Below, in pieces: positions 28,221 through 36,642 of a stretch of DNA of 64,000 nucleotides. A model generated the notes under the pieces. It saw only the letters and a program-made list of their open reading frames with translations. It was not told where the DNA came from and searched no databases. The stretch is taken from the NCBI RefSeq assembly GCF_001021385.1, contig NZ_CP011773.1:1116001-1180000 (forward strand), read 5' to 3'. The stretch's first letter is position 1. The number at the start of each line of letters is the position of its first letter. The DNA comes from Mycobacterium sp. EPa45. Lineage in GTDB: Bacteria > Actinomycetota > Actinomycetes > Mycobacteriales > Mycobacteriaceae. Made by a program: the position numbers and the translations under genes.

Positions 28221-30054
28221 ATTGTGGCACCGAGACCTTCGTGGTGACGGGACCCACTAGCGGTTGAATTGGAACCCGTGCGGCGCCCGGCGACGTGGGC
28301 TCGGAAAGGTGGAAGGTCAGCTCATCTGTCTGTCCGGCCGGTATCACCAGCAGGGCTTCGAAGCTCGGGTGACCGCGTTCGCTGTCTGCGCGAGCATCTA
28401 TTTGACTACCGTTGGACATTACATCAATTAGCTTAGCCCCCGTGGTGGCGAGCAGGCGAACAGACGTGAACATAGTTCCTTTGGGGATAAGGTCTGCTCC
28501 GTGTTTAGGGGAGAAGCCCAGCCGTCCCGCAACGTTGTCCGGTAGCGATTCAGGGCTGGTGACATTGTTTTTCAAGCGAACCGTCACCGTTGACCTGCGG
28601 GTAGCGCCACTGCAACCATCGGCGACATATTCAATTCGCCGATCCAAGTAATAGTCCAGTTTGTTACCACCAAGGTTATTGATAACGATTCCGGCATACG
28701 GTGCGGCATCGTCGGGAATCGTGTGCGCCAGAGGCGTTTGTTCCAGCAGGGCCTGTTCCTCAGGGAATGAGCTCCACACGGCGATTCGGCGTTCGCTGAC
28801 CGCCCGGCCTAGAGCTTCAAGCAACGCCCGGGGTGACTTCACATTGCCCAAAACCTGTTTGACGACTTCAGCGGCAATTCCCTGGAGGTATTTCTTGCGC
28901 GCCGGCTGATCCTTTTCTCCGGGATAACGGATATAGACGGTTGACTCCGTCAGCTCGACTGCATTGTCCTTCGTCACCGTCTCCCCGTCCGGCAACACCA
29001 CGGGACCGGTAGCGCCGAGAATGTAGCTCAGCGCGACGGGGTCGATCGACATTACCCCGTCAACGTCGAGCCCCGCTTGCTGTGCCATAGATCTCCAGAT
29101 CTGCGCAGCGTAGGGAAAGTGTGAAGTTTGGTTGGTGTTTCGGTAATCGGTAGACGGATTGGTGAATCCGTATTGGTTGTCGAATTCGGGGCCGAGGCTG
29201 AGCGGCGTGAATTGCCTGTTATTGAAATCGGTATTGGGAGCCAAGGTGTCAATGCTGGGTTTGCCGTCGTCGAAGCGGACAACTCCGAACCCCCCGAGGA
29301 GGCCACCGGTGCCTCGAGCCTCGGCATTTGTCAGGAAAGCCATGAAGTAGCTGCGGGGGCCATCGGCGCCCATCATCGACGGAGCCAGGCGCGCGGCGAG
29401 TGCGGTGTTGGTTAGCAGTTTTGACAGGTCTTGCGTCTGCGCCTGTAGCTGAGACCGGGCATTAACGATGGCTTCGAGGTAGCCGGGCTCTGAAATCGCT
29501 TGTGCTTCGGCATCGATACGTGCGGCATCCGTCGCGAACTTCCGCAGCGTGGGTTCTTCATTGCGGAGCGCGACCACATCGAGCCGGCCATCGGCGAGTA
29601 AATGATTCGGCGAAACAGTTGTGCCGGCCTCGGCGATGGGCTTCAGCACGTCGGTGGCCAAGTTGAACACCACGTCCGCGATCTGTTGACCGGTCTCGAA
29701 TGGGCTGCCCAGCCACGGCACGGCAGCGGCGATGTCCCACGGTAATGAGTGCGCTGCATCGCGGGCCGCCTGCGCGTGGGCCCCTGCATCCAGGGCAAAC
29801 CGAGACGCATCCCCGGTGTTGCCCTGCAGCACTGCGCTTTTCGCCTGCTGCGCGCTATTTCGCGCGGCCTCGAGGTTCGACTTCGCGGCGTTTGCCTGGA
29901 AGCCGAGCCAACAGCCGAACGCGAGGAGTAGGACCAATACACCGAGGGACGGCCAAACGACAGCGCGGCGCTTGAACCACGGCTGGCCGTCATCGCTCCG
30001 CTCCGTCAGCGCCGCTTCGTCACCGCCAGTCAAACGCCGCCAATCAAGTCCCAC
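28210..30054 (-). CDS. DUF4012 membrane-anchored extracellular protein
   Basis: A 614-residue protein with one N-terminal transmembrane helix at about residues 31-52 and a large outside domain, matching DUF4012 proteins of actinobacteria. Characteristic words are SYFMAFLTNAEARGTGGLLGG, VMSIDPVALSYILGATGPV, and IVINNLGGNKLDYYLDR. The function of the family is unknown; its genes are often found near capsule or exopolysaccharide genes. GTG is the start, with AGGGGAAG upstream. It heads the operon DUF4012, BY-kinase, gmd, fcl, and its 11-bp overlap with the kinase gene suggests they act together. Confidence 0.85.
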   Translation of the reverse strand: MGLDWRRLTGGDEAALTERSDDGQPWFKRRAVVWPSLGVLVLLLAFGCWLGFQANAAKSNLEAARNSAQQAKSAVLQGNTGDASRFALDAGAHAQAARDAAHSLPWDIAAAVPWLGSPFETGQQIADVVFNLATDVLKPIAEAGTTVSPNHLLADGRLDVVALRNEEPTLRKFATDAARIDAEAQAISEPGYLEAIVNARSQLQAQTQDLSKLLTNTALAARLAPSMMGADGPRSYFMAFLTNAEARGTGGLLGGFGVVRFDDGKPSIDTLAPNTDFNNRQFTPLSLGPEFDNQYGFTNPSTDYRNTNQTSHFPYAAQIWRSMAQQAGLDVDGVMSIDPVALSYILGATGPVVLPDGETVTKDNAVELTESTVYIRYPGEKDQPARKKYLQGIAAEVVKQVLGNVKSPRALLEALGRAVSERRIAVWSSFPEEQALLEQTPLAHTIPDDAAPYAGIVINNLGGNKLDYYLDRRIEYVADGCSGATRRSTVTVRLKNNVTSPESLPDNVAGRLGFSPKHGADLIPKGTMFTSVRLLATTGAKLIDVMSNGSQIDARADSERGHPSFEALLVIPAGQTDELTFHLSEPTSPGAARVPIQPLVGPVTTKVSVPQCAG

Positions 30055-30118
30055 TCAGTCAGCTTCCCCTACTCGGACGTGGTCTGTGCGCTGTGCGCGC
30101 AGATTCACCGTTAGCTCC

Positions 30119-30163
30119 AAAAAACGACTCGCCGGTGGACGCTGTGTCCAGTCGACGAGTCGC
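30119..30163 (-). terminator. Intrinsic terminator of the GGTT-repeat gene
   Basis: On the minus strand CGACTCG and CGAGTCG pair, with further TGGAC/GTCCA pairing inside, and six T residues follow (complement of 30119-30124). It lies about 15 bp past the stop of the repeat-protein gene and isolates that gene from the DUF4012 operon. Confidence 0.8.
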
Positions 30164-30177
30164 TTTGGTGTGAACCG

Positions 30178-30978
30178 TTACGGGTTGAGGTACGGGCCGA
30201 CCTTGAAGTTCTGGGCGACGGCGTAGGCGACATTGTGAGTGGCGTCAGCAACCGCTATGAATGCATTTCCGATTGGCGGGCCGATGATCGGGATGACGGT
30301 AATCGCCTCGCCGAGGAGCTTTATGACTCCAGCTGTGGTGTCAAGGAAGCCCCAAACTATCTGTGCACCGATCTGGACGGTCACCCTGGCGAGAGTGGCG
30401 AGACCGTCAATAACCGGATTGGCGTTCGCATTCGGAGTCGCCGCTGCCTTTGGCGCGACGGCCGGAGCTTCAGCAGTGGGCGCGGTGCCGGGGTCGGATG
30501 CCGGCGGTGTGTCTGAGCTGCCCGCGCGGCCGGAGTGGCCACTGCCGCCCGAGGTCGTGCCGCCGGTGGTGCCTCCGGTCGTACCGCCGGTCGTGCCGCC
30601 GGTCGTACCGCCGGTCGTCCCACCTGTGGTGCCGCCGGTCGTCCCACCTGTGGTGCCGCCGGTCGTCCCACCTGTGGTGCCGCCGGTGGTGCCGCCGGTG
30701 GTGCCGCCGGTCGTCCCACCTGTGGTGCCGCCGGTCGTCCCACCTGTGGTGCCGCCGGTCGTCCCACCTGTGGTGCCGCCGGTCGTCCCACCCGAGGTGT
30801 TGTCACTGCCGGGCTTGTTGTTGTCGCCGGCCTTCGGGCTGTGCCCGCCAGTCTCATCCTGAGAGAACGGGGCGTGCCAGGGGGCCGCGTGCACGACTGC
30901 CGGCGAGATTGTCGCTGCGGCACCGAGCGTGATGGTCGCCAAGCCGACCTGAACTTTCTTGGAAAGCGAAGACGACAT
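30178..30978 (-). CDS. Secreted protein with 20 tandem GGTT repeats
   Basis: A 266-residue protein with a clear signal peptide (basic MSSSLSKK, hydrophobic core, cleavage near VVHAAPWH). After a short polar linker come exactly 20 copies of Gly-Gly-Thr-Thr, then an Ala/Pro-rich linker and a C-terminal region of about 75 residues with alternating hydrophobic patches (VTVQIGAQIVWGFLDTTAGV). I recognise no enzyme domain. The repeats could be a flexible spacer that carries O-glycans on threonine, holding the C-terminal part in the envelope; this is inference. It has its own SigA-like promoter and terminator. Confidence 0.8.
   Translation of the reverse strand: MSSSLSKKVQVGLATITLGAAATISPAVVHAAPWHAPFSQDETGGHSPKAGDNNKPGSDNTSGGTTGGTTGGTTGGTTGGTTGGTTGGTTGGTTGGTTGGTTGGTTGGTTGGTTGGTTGGTTGGTTGGTTGGTTGGTTGGTTSGGSGHSGRAGSSDTPPASDPGTAPTAEAPAVAPKAAATPNANANPVIDGLATLARVTVQIGAQIVWGFLDTTAGVIKLLGEAITVIPIIGPPIGNAFIAVADATHNVAYAVAQNFKVGPYLNP
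30553..30792 (-). repeat. 12-bp minisatellite coding for GGTT, 20 units
   Basis: Exactly 240 bp are built from twenty 12-bp units. A 24-bp pair (plus strand GGTCGTCCCACC then TGTGGTGCCGCC) occurs six times in two blocks of three, starting at 30613 and 30709 and separated by two GGTGGTGCCGCC units. The near identity of units predicts unit-number variation between strains without a frameshift. Confidence 0.95.
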
Positions 30979-31045
30979 TATCCGATCCCCCTATGACCCG
31001 ACTTAAAGCCTGATACTCCGGTCAACTAGACGCGCGAGTGCTGTG

Positions 31046-31075
31046 ATAGTACCTACATTTCTTCGTTACTGTCAA
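31046..31075 (-). promoter_or_regulatory. SigA-type promoter of the GGTT-repeat gene
   Basis: On the minus strand TTGACA (31075-31070) and TACTAT (31051-31046) are separated by 18 bp. This is very close to the vegetative consensus and would start transcription about 60 nt before the ATG at 30978. Confidence 0.8.
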
Positions 31076-31149
31076 TCGAAAACGGCCGATTCATCGTCGA
31101 AAAAAGTTACGTCTAGCAGGGCTAACATGCTTGCTTACGCATCCGTCAT

Positions 31150-32208
31150 TTAGGTGAGCGAGCGTGCAAACCCGCTGACATCACGCACCGTCGCCGCGAA
31201 GACGTCCGGCATTGTCGCCGGGAACAGCAGATCTCCGCCGTGACAGGTGCCTGCAACGACGCGACCCACGGTCGGAACACCCGCGGCCAGCAACCGTCGG
31301 TAGTACAGCAGGCCTTCGTCGCGCAGGGGATCCAGTTCATTCACCGAGATCACATGTGGCGGTAGGCCGGCAAGGTCGTCGTCGCTCGCCGCACCGGCCC
31401 AGCAGGTCGGATCGCCGGCGTGGGCCCTGCCCGGGTCGTAGATCGAGCCCAACAGCGCGGCCTGCTGACAACTGATGAAGTAACCGTCGTTCTCCCGAAG
31501 CGACGGCAGGTCGTCGGGGTAGTCGAGCCAGCGGTTGGAGACGTACGGGCACTGGGCGTACGCGCCGGCGATCTCGCCGAGCCAGCCTTCGCGTTTGGCC
31601 TTATGGACGACGGTCAGCGTCAGATTTCCGCCGCCGGACTCGCCGGAGACGATCAGGTGGCTGACACCGAGATCCGCGGCATTGGCGTGCACCCAGCGGG
31701 TGGCGGCCGCGCAGTCGTTCAATCCGGCGGGATAGGGGTGCGCGCCGAGCCGGCCGCCGGAGTTGCGGAACTCCACGCCAACTGCGACCAGGCCCGTGGC
31801 CGCCAGGCTCTCCCGCAGATGCCGGTATGAGGCGTCGGCGGCACTCGCGATCGCCATCGCGCCGCCATGGAAATGCACCACCGCCGGCAGCGGTCCGTCG
31901 GACTGATCGGGGCGGCTGATGTACAGCGTGATCTCGTTACCGTCTGCGCCGGGGATCGTCACGGTCGTCGTCGTCACGCCATCGGGGGCCGGGGCGGCTT
32001 TGGCGAGCATCTCGAGTGTCCCGCCGACGGCATCCTCGGCGAACGCGGCGTACGCCAGTAGGTCCGCGATCGGCGAGTCGACCGTCAAAGGTGCGTCGGG
32101 GAACACGTCGGCCAGCCCGAGCGGGGTCAGAGCCGCGACCATCCGCGGGTCCGATCTGGGATCGGTGCCAAGTGTGCAATTTGGATCGGCGAGTCGCCCA
32201 ACAGCCAT
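31150..32208 (-). CDS. Alpha/beta-hydrolase of the hormone-sensitive-lipase (HGG) family
   Basis: A 352-residue predicted carboxylesterase. The oxyanion motif is HFHGGAMAI, the nucleophile elbow GESGGGNL, and a C-terminal HGGDLLF supplies the likely catalytic histidine. This is the LipH/LipU-type esterase group numerous in mycobacteria. It has no signal peptide. It follows mmaA4 on the same strand after 64 bp. The ATG at 32208 lies inside a strong hairpin; ATG at 32142 is an alternative start that would keep the catalytic core. The natural ester is unknown. Confidence 0.88.
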   Translation of the reverse strand: MAVGRLADPNCTLGTDPRSDPRMVAALTPLGLADVFPDAPLTVDSPIADLLAYAAFAEDAVGGTLEMLAKAAPAPDGVTTTTVTIPGADGNEITLYISRPDQSDGPLPAVVHFHGGAMAIASAADASYRHLRESLAATGLVAVGVEFRNSGGRLGAHPYPAGLNDCAAATRWVHANAADLGVSHLIVSGESGGGNLTLTVVHKAKREGWLGEIAGAYAQCPYVSNRWLDYPDDLPSLRENDGYFISCQQAALLGSIYDPGRAHAGDPTCWAGAASDDDLAGLPPHVISVNELDPLRDEGLLYYRRLLAAGVPTVGRVVAGTCHGGDLLFPATMPDVFAATVRDVSGFARSLT

Positions 32209-32235
32209 GAGCCCGAGACTAACTCGGGCTCATGG
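32205..32235 (-). other. Stem-loop covering the esterase start codon
   Basis: CCATGAGCCCGAG at 32205-32217 pairs perfectly with 32223-32235 around a 5-nt loop. It lies between the mmaA4 stop and the esterase ATG and includes that ATG. No T-run follows, so it may attenuate, hide the start codon, or mark the 3' end of the mmaA4 mRNA. Confidence 0.6.
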
Positions 32236-32272
32236 GCTGTATTCGGTTATTCGCCGAGGGTGGAAATGTCGG

Positions 32273-33166
32273 TTAGGCGGCCGCACCCGGCTTCAGGTAG
32301 GTGACCAGGCTGACGTCGAGCTGCTCGTCGACGAAGTAGTACTGGCACCCGGTCAGGTACCGCATGTAGTTGTTGTAGCTCTCTTCGCCGGCCGCAGCGA
32401 TGGCCTCGTCCTTGTGCTGTTCCAGGCGAGCCGCCCAGATGCCCAGGGTCTTGATGTAGTGATTGCGCAGCGACAGCGGCTCCAGCACGGTGAATCCGGC
32501 CTTCTCGCCGTGGTCGACCATCATCTGGGTGCTCGGGATGCGGCCGCCGGGGAAGATCACCTCGCCGATGAACTTCGCGAAGCGGGCCAGCTCGAAGGTC
32601 AGCTTCTTGCCGCGCGCCTGCAGATCGTAGGGGTGGTACCCGCAGCTGCTCTGGACCGTCATCCGGCCGTCCTCGGGCAGGATGTCGAACGAGTTCTTGA
32701 AGAAGTCGTCGTAGCGCTCGAAGCCGAAGTGCTCGAACGCCTCGATCGACACGATCCGGTCGACGGGGCTGTGGAACTGCTCCCAGCCCTCCAGGCGAAC
32801 GTCGAACGTCCGCTCACTGTCAACCTTTGCCAGCAGCTGATCGCAGTAGGCCTTCTGGTTCTTCGACAGCGTCAGCCCGATGACGTTGACGTCGTACTTC
32901 TCCATCGCGCGTTGCAACGTCAGACCCCAGCCGCAGCCCACCTCGAGCAGCGTCATGCCCGGCTTGAGGTCCAACCGGTCGAGGTGCTGATCGACGTTGG
33001 CAATCTGCGCCTCGGAAAGGGTTACGTTCGGCCCGGTGAAGTACGCACAGCTGTACTTTCGGGTCGGATCCTGGAACAACCCGAAGAAGTCATCCGAGAG
33101 GTCGTAGTGGGCCTGGATGTCTTCGAAATGGGGCCGCATGTCCTTGGTTTCAGTTGCCTCGGGCAT
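32273..33166 (-). CDS. mmaA4: Hydroxymycolate synthase-like mycolic acid methyltransferase
   Basis: A 297-residue SAM-dependent methyltransferase that modifies meromycolate chains on acyl carrier protein. It shows [24 protein letters not shown] motif [28 protein letters not shown], and [21 protein letters not shown]. It closes with [12 protein letters not shown], an ending I recall for M. tuberculosis MmaA4 (Hma), the first enzyme to keto- and methoxy-mycolates. The position two genes from lipG agrees. Because the cyclopropane synthases are very similar, the paralogue call rests on these diagnostic stretches. Confidence 0.88.
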   Translation of the reverse strand: MPEATETKDMRPHFEDIQAHYDLSDDFFGLFQDPTRKYSCAYFTGPNVTLSEAQIANVDQHLDRLDLKPGMTLLEVGCGWGLTLQRAMEKYDVNVIGLTLSKNQKAYCDQLLAKVDSERTFDVRLEGWEQFHSPVDRIVSIEAFEHFGFERYDDFFKNSFDILPEDGRMTVQSSCGYHPYDLQARGKKLTFELARFAKFIGEVIFPGGRIPSTQMMVDHGEKAGFTVLEPLSLRNHYIKTLGIWAARLEQHKDEAIAAAGEESYNNYMRYLTGCQYYFVDEQLDVSLVTYLKPGAAA

Positions 33167-33326
33167 GAGTGTTAGAGCCTTCCTGCTTTTGCTTGTCTAT
33201 CTGCACCACGGCCCCCGCAGGTGACGATTTGCGCGCGCGCCAGTATGCACTATGTGATCTGGACCATACCCTCTCGGGCATTCGGAACGGTGTCCAAACA
33301 ATGCCTTAACCGGGCGTTTCCTTCGC

Positions 33327-34190
33327 CTACTTCTCAAGCGTGAACTGGTCAACGTCGATGTACCCTACCCGGAATCCGTGCGCGCAGCCGGTGAGGTACT
33401 TCATGTACCGCTCGTAGACCTCCTCGGACTGCACCTCAATGGCCTTGTCCCGGTTGGCCTCCAGTGCGGCCGACCAGCAATCGAGCGTGCGCGCGTAGTG
33501 CGGCTGCAGCGACTGGACCCGGGTGAGGTTGAAGCCGGCCTTGGTGGCGTGTTCCTCGACCTTCTCGACGGTCGGCAGCCGGCCGCCCGGGAAGATCTCG
33601 GTCAGCATGAACTTCACGAACCGCGCGATCTCGAAGGTCAACGGCAGACCCTTCTCGGTCATCTGCGGAAGCGTGAACGACGTGATGGTGTGCAACAGCA
33701 TCACGCCGTTGTCGGGCAAGACGTTGTAGGCCATCGAGAAGAAGTCGTCGTAGCGGTCGAAACCGAAGTGCTCGAAGGCGCCGATCGACACGATCCGGTC
33801 GACGGGCTCGTGGAATTCCTCCCAGCCCATGAGCTCGATGCGCTTGTCCCGAGGACTGTCACTTTCCGCGAACAACTGCTCGACGTGATCGCGTTGGTTC
33901 TTCGACAGGGTCAGGCCGATGACGTTGACGTCGTACTTCTCCAGGGCGCGCAGCATCGTGGCGCCCCAGCCGCAGCCGATGTCGAGCAAGGTCATGCCGG
34001 GCTGCAACCCCAACTTGCCCAAGGCCAGGTCGATCTTGGCCAGCTGGGCCTGCTCCAGCGTCATGTCATCGCGCTCGAAGTATGCGCAGCTGTAGGTCTG
34101 GCTGGGATCGAGGAAGAGCCGGAAGAAGTCATCGGACAGGTCGTAGTGAGCCTGGACATCTTCGAAGTGAGGTTGAAGCCGTTTGGCCAT
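33327..34190 (-). CDS. mmaA2: Cyclopropane mycolic acid synthase, MmaA2-like
   Basis: A 287-residue SAM-dependent cyclopropane synthase acting on unsaturated meromycolates. Key stretches are [66 protein letters not shown] and GYIDVDQFTLEK, which match MmaA2 better than MmaA1 or PcaA. The ATG at 34190 begins MAKRLQPHFED; an upstream GTG frame adds 12 unrelated residues. It lies between mmaA4 and lipG as in M. tuberculosis, but the mmaA3 and mmaA1 genes found there are absent. Confidence 0.88.
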   Translation of the reverse strand: MAKRLQPHFEDVQAHYDLSDDFFRLFLDPSQTYSCAYFERDDMTLEQAQLAKIDLALGKLGLQPGMTLLDIGCGWGATMLRALEKYDVNVIGLTLSKNQRDHVEQLFAESDSPRDKRIELMGWEEFHEPVDRIVSIGAFEHFGFDRYDDFFSMAYNVLPDNGVMLLHTITSFTLPQMTEKGLPLTFEIARFVKFMLTEIFPGGRLPTVEKVEEHATKAGFNLTRVQSLQPHYARTLDCWSAALEANRDKAIEVQSEEVYERYMKYLTGCAHGFRVGYIDVDQFTLEK

Positions 34191-34328
34191 GTCGGTGCGC
34201 CTTTCGCATGATGCTGCAGGCAGCAACCACTAATCCCCCCCGATGGGATGGCGATTACCGCTGTTTGCAGACCTGATGTTAGCCGGTCGGCTGCCCAGTC
34301 GACGATTCTGGGAGATCAGCGCAATTAC

Positions 34329-35237
34329 CTAGCTGACCTCGGCAAAGGTTCTCTTCAGCTCGCCGGCGATGTCGTCCCAGAGGGCTTCGGGCAGGTCATG
34401 TGCCATGCCGTCGAACAGGACCAGGCGGGCATTCGGGATCGTTGACGCGATCGAGCGGCCACCCGAGGGCCGCATCAGCTTGTCGGCGCGGCCATGGATG
34501 ACGACGGTTGGTGCGCTGGTCTGGCGGTTGTAGCGCTTGAGGCTGCCGCTGCCGAGGATGGCTGCGAAATGCCGTGCGATGCCCTGCGGGTAGTGCGACC
34601 GCTCGTAGGCCTCGATGGCCCTCGCGCGCGCGACATCGTCGGGAACCGGGTAGCCGGGGCTGCCGAGGATCTTGCCGACCCGGACGACGTTTTCGACGAT
34701 CACGTCGCGTGGTGCATTCGGCGGCGGCCCGGTGATCAGGGATAGCAGTGACCGCGGCGCGGGGGGCGGCAATAACGCAGAGTTGTTGGAGGAGAAGATG
34801 ATTCCCAATGCTCGTGTTCTGGCGCTGTAACGGGCCGCGAAGATCTGCGCGATCATCCCGCCCATCGATGCTCCGACGATGTGTGCCTGCTCAACCCCGA
34901 GATGATCGAGCAGGGTCGCCGCATCGTCGGCCATGTCCTCGAGCGTGTACACCGACGGGCTGGGACGCCCAATGTAGGAACGCGCCAACTTGGGCACCAA
35001 ACCGCCGCTGGCCCGCTGGCCGTGCAGCTTGCTGGACAGCCCGACATCGCGGTTGTCGTAGCGGATCACCCGATAGCCCTGGTTGACCAACTTCTCGCAG
35101 AAGCCGTTGCGCCACAACAGAAGTTGTGCGCCCAGGCCCATGATCAGCAAGACCGCCGGGTCACCGGGGTTGCCCAGGTCCTCGTAGTACAGCTCGATGT
35201 CGTCGGTGATTTTCGCGGTGCCGGTTCGGATTTCCAT
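34329..35237 (-). CDS. lipG: Alpha/beta-hydrolase LipG
   Basis: A 302-residue alpha/beta-hydrolase in the position of Rv0646c. It contains LLIMGLGAQLLLWRNGFCEKL, RVIRYDNRDVGLSSK, the nucleophile elbow VGASMGGMIAQ, and a C-terminal DGMAHDLPE with the catalytic His. It has no signal peptide. The ATG at 35237 shares its first base with the stop of the UbiB-family gene (TGATG), so the two are translationally coupled. In M. tuberculosis LipG is reported as a phospholipase/thioesterase; substrate here not shown. Confidence 0.9.
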   Translation of the reverse strand: MEIRTGTAKITDDIELYYEDLGNPGDPAVLLIMGLGAQLLLWRNGFCEKLVNQGYRVIRYDNRDVGLSSKLHGQRASGGLVPKLARSYIGRPSPSVYTLEDMADDAATLLDHLGVEQAHIVGASMGGMIAQIFAARYSARTRALGIIFSSNNSALLPPPAPRSLLSLITGPPPNAPRDVIVENVVRVGKILGSPGYPVPDDVARARAIEAYERSHYPQGIARHFAAILGSGSLKRYNRQTSAPTVVIHGRADKLMRPSGGRSIASTIPNARLVLFDGMAHDLPEALWDDIAGELKRTFAEVS

Positions 35238-36583
35238 CACACCTCGACATCGCTCTGGTGCTCGCGGCTGACCTCGACCATGAAGTTGGCGAAGTAGCCA
35301 CTGAACTGCGGGTCATTCATCATCTGCCACTTGGGTGCCAGCAGTTTCATGTAGCGCTCGACATAGAGGAACTGCTTACCGATCAGCACCAGCTCACGCG
35401 GCAGCTTGACGTCATAAGCGTCGGCCAGCGTGGAGAGCTGCTTGCCGATGTCGGCGTACGACATGTCGCCGAGCGTCTTCAGCGTCAGCGGGGCGGCGAA
35501 GGCTTCGAGGTCTTTGGCGGCTTCCTTCTCGGGTTTGGTGGTGCCCACCGCGCCCAGCAGCACGACGATCTTGCCCGCCGCGGCGTGATCCTTCTTGACC
35601 AGCAACGCGTAGACCAGCTCACGCAGCAGCCAGCGGGTCCGCGGGTCGATGCGACCCATGATCCCGAAATCCAGGAAGACGATCCGGCCCTCGTCGTCGA
35701 CCAGCAGGTTGCCGGCGTGCAGGTCGCCGTGGAACAGGCCGTGGCGCAGGCCGCCCTCGAAGGTGGCGAACAACAGCGCCTTGACCAGATCGGTGCCGTC
35801 GAAACCCTTCGTGCGGATCGCCTTGACGTCGTCGATGCGCACGCCCTGCACGCGTTCCATGGTCAGCACCCGCTCACTGGTGAACTCCCAGTGGACCTGC
35901 GGCACCCGGATGTTGCGGCCGAGTGGAGAGCCGTGCAGGCCCGAGACCCAGGCCTCCATGGACTGCGCCTCGATGCGGAAGTCGAGCTCTTCGGCGAGGT
36001 TGTCGGCGAAGTCGGCGACCACGTCCTGGGCCGAGAGCCGCCGGCCCAGCTTGGCCAGCTCGACGAGCTGTGCGAAGCGCTTGAGGATTTGCAGGTCAGC
36101 GGCCACCCGGCGGCGAATGCCGGGGCGCTGGATCTTCACGACCACGTCCTCGCCGCTGTGCAGGGTGGCGAAGTGCACCTGGGCGATCGAGGCCGACGCG
36201 AACGGCTCCTCCTCGAAGTGGGCGAACAGATCCGCCGGGTCGCCGCCGAGCTCCTGACGGAGCAGGTTGTGCACCTCGGTGGTGTCGGCGGGCGGGACCG
36301 CGTCCAGCAGGCCGCGGAACTCCCGGCTCAGGTTTTCGCCGAACGCACCCGGGCTGGAGGCGATGATCTGGCCGAACTTGACGTACGTGGGTCCGAGGTC
36401 GGAGAAGGTCTGGGGAATCTGCTTGATGACCTTGTCCTGCCAGCGGCCACGGCCGGGCAACTTGGTGATCACGCGGGCGCCGGTGCGGGTGAGTTGCCAC
36501 CCGGTGGTGCCGACGCGGACGGCCTCGACCGGCAACGGGACGCGATCGAGCTTGGCTACTTCGCGGTGTTTGGTCGAACTCAT
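35237..36583 (-). CDS. ABC1/UbiB-family atypical kinase
   Basis: A 448-residue member of the AarF/ABC1/UbiB family, in the place of Rv0647c. It has the family-specific KFGQIIASSPGAFGENLSREF with the KxGQ motif, ASIAQVHFA, VVKIQRPG with the ATP-site lysine, FHGDLHAGNLLV catalytic loop and FLDFGIMGRID metal-binding segment. UbiB proteins support quinone or isoprenoid-lipid metabolism through ATPase activity. The conserved neighbourhood with mycolate genes suggests a link to envelope lipids, which is inference. The start is divergent from the SnoaL-like gene 60 bp away. Confidence 0.93.
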   Translation of the reverse strand: MSSTKHREVAKLDRVPLPVEAVRVGTTGWQLTRTGARVITKLPGRGRWQDKVIKQIPQTFSDLGPTYVKFGQIIASSPGAFGENLSREFRGLLDAVPPADTTEVHNLLRQELGGDPADLFAHFEEEPFASASIAQVHFATLHSGEDVVVKIQRPGIRRRVAADLQILKRFAQLVELAKLGRRLSAQDVVADFADNLAEELDFRIEAQSMEAWVSGLHGSPLGRNIRVPQVHWEFTSERVLTMERVQGVRIDDVKAIRTKGFDGTDLVKALLFATFEGGLRHGLFHGDLHAGNLLVDDEGRIVFLDFGIMGRIDPRTRWLLRELVYALLVKKDHAAAGKIVVLLGAVGTTKPEKEAAKDLEAFAAPLTLKTLGDMSYADIGKQLSTLADAYDVKLPRELVLIGKQFLYVERYMKLLAPKWQMMNDPQFSGYFANFMVEVSREHQSDVEV

Positions 36584-36642
36584 TCTTGCCAGTGTGCCAA
36601 AAATGCACGTGGTACCCCAATTTCTGCTGGCACATTGGGGTT

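Noticed and set aside
30553..30792. Tandem repeats as a possible CRISPR array
   Set aside because: Units are contiguous 12-mers without spacers and encode GGTT in frame.
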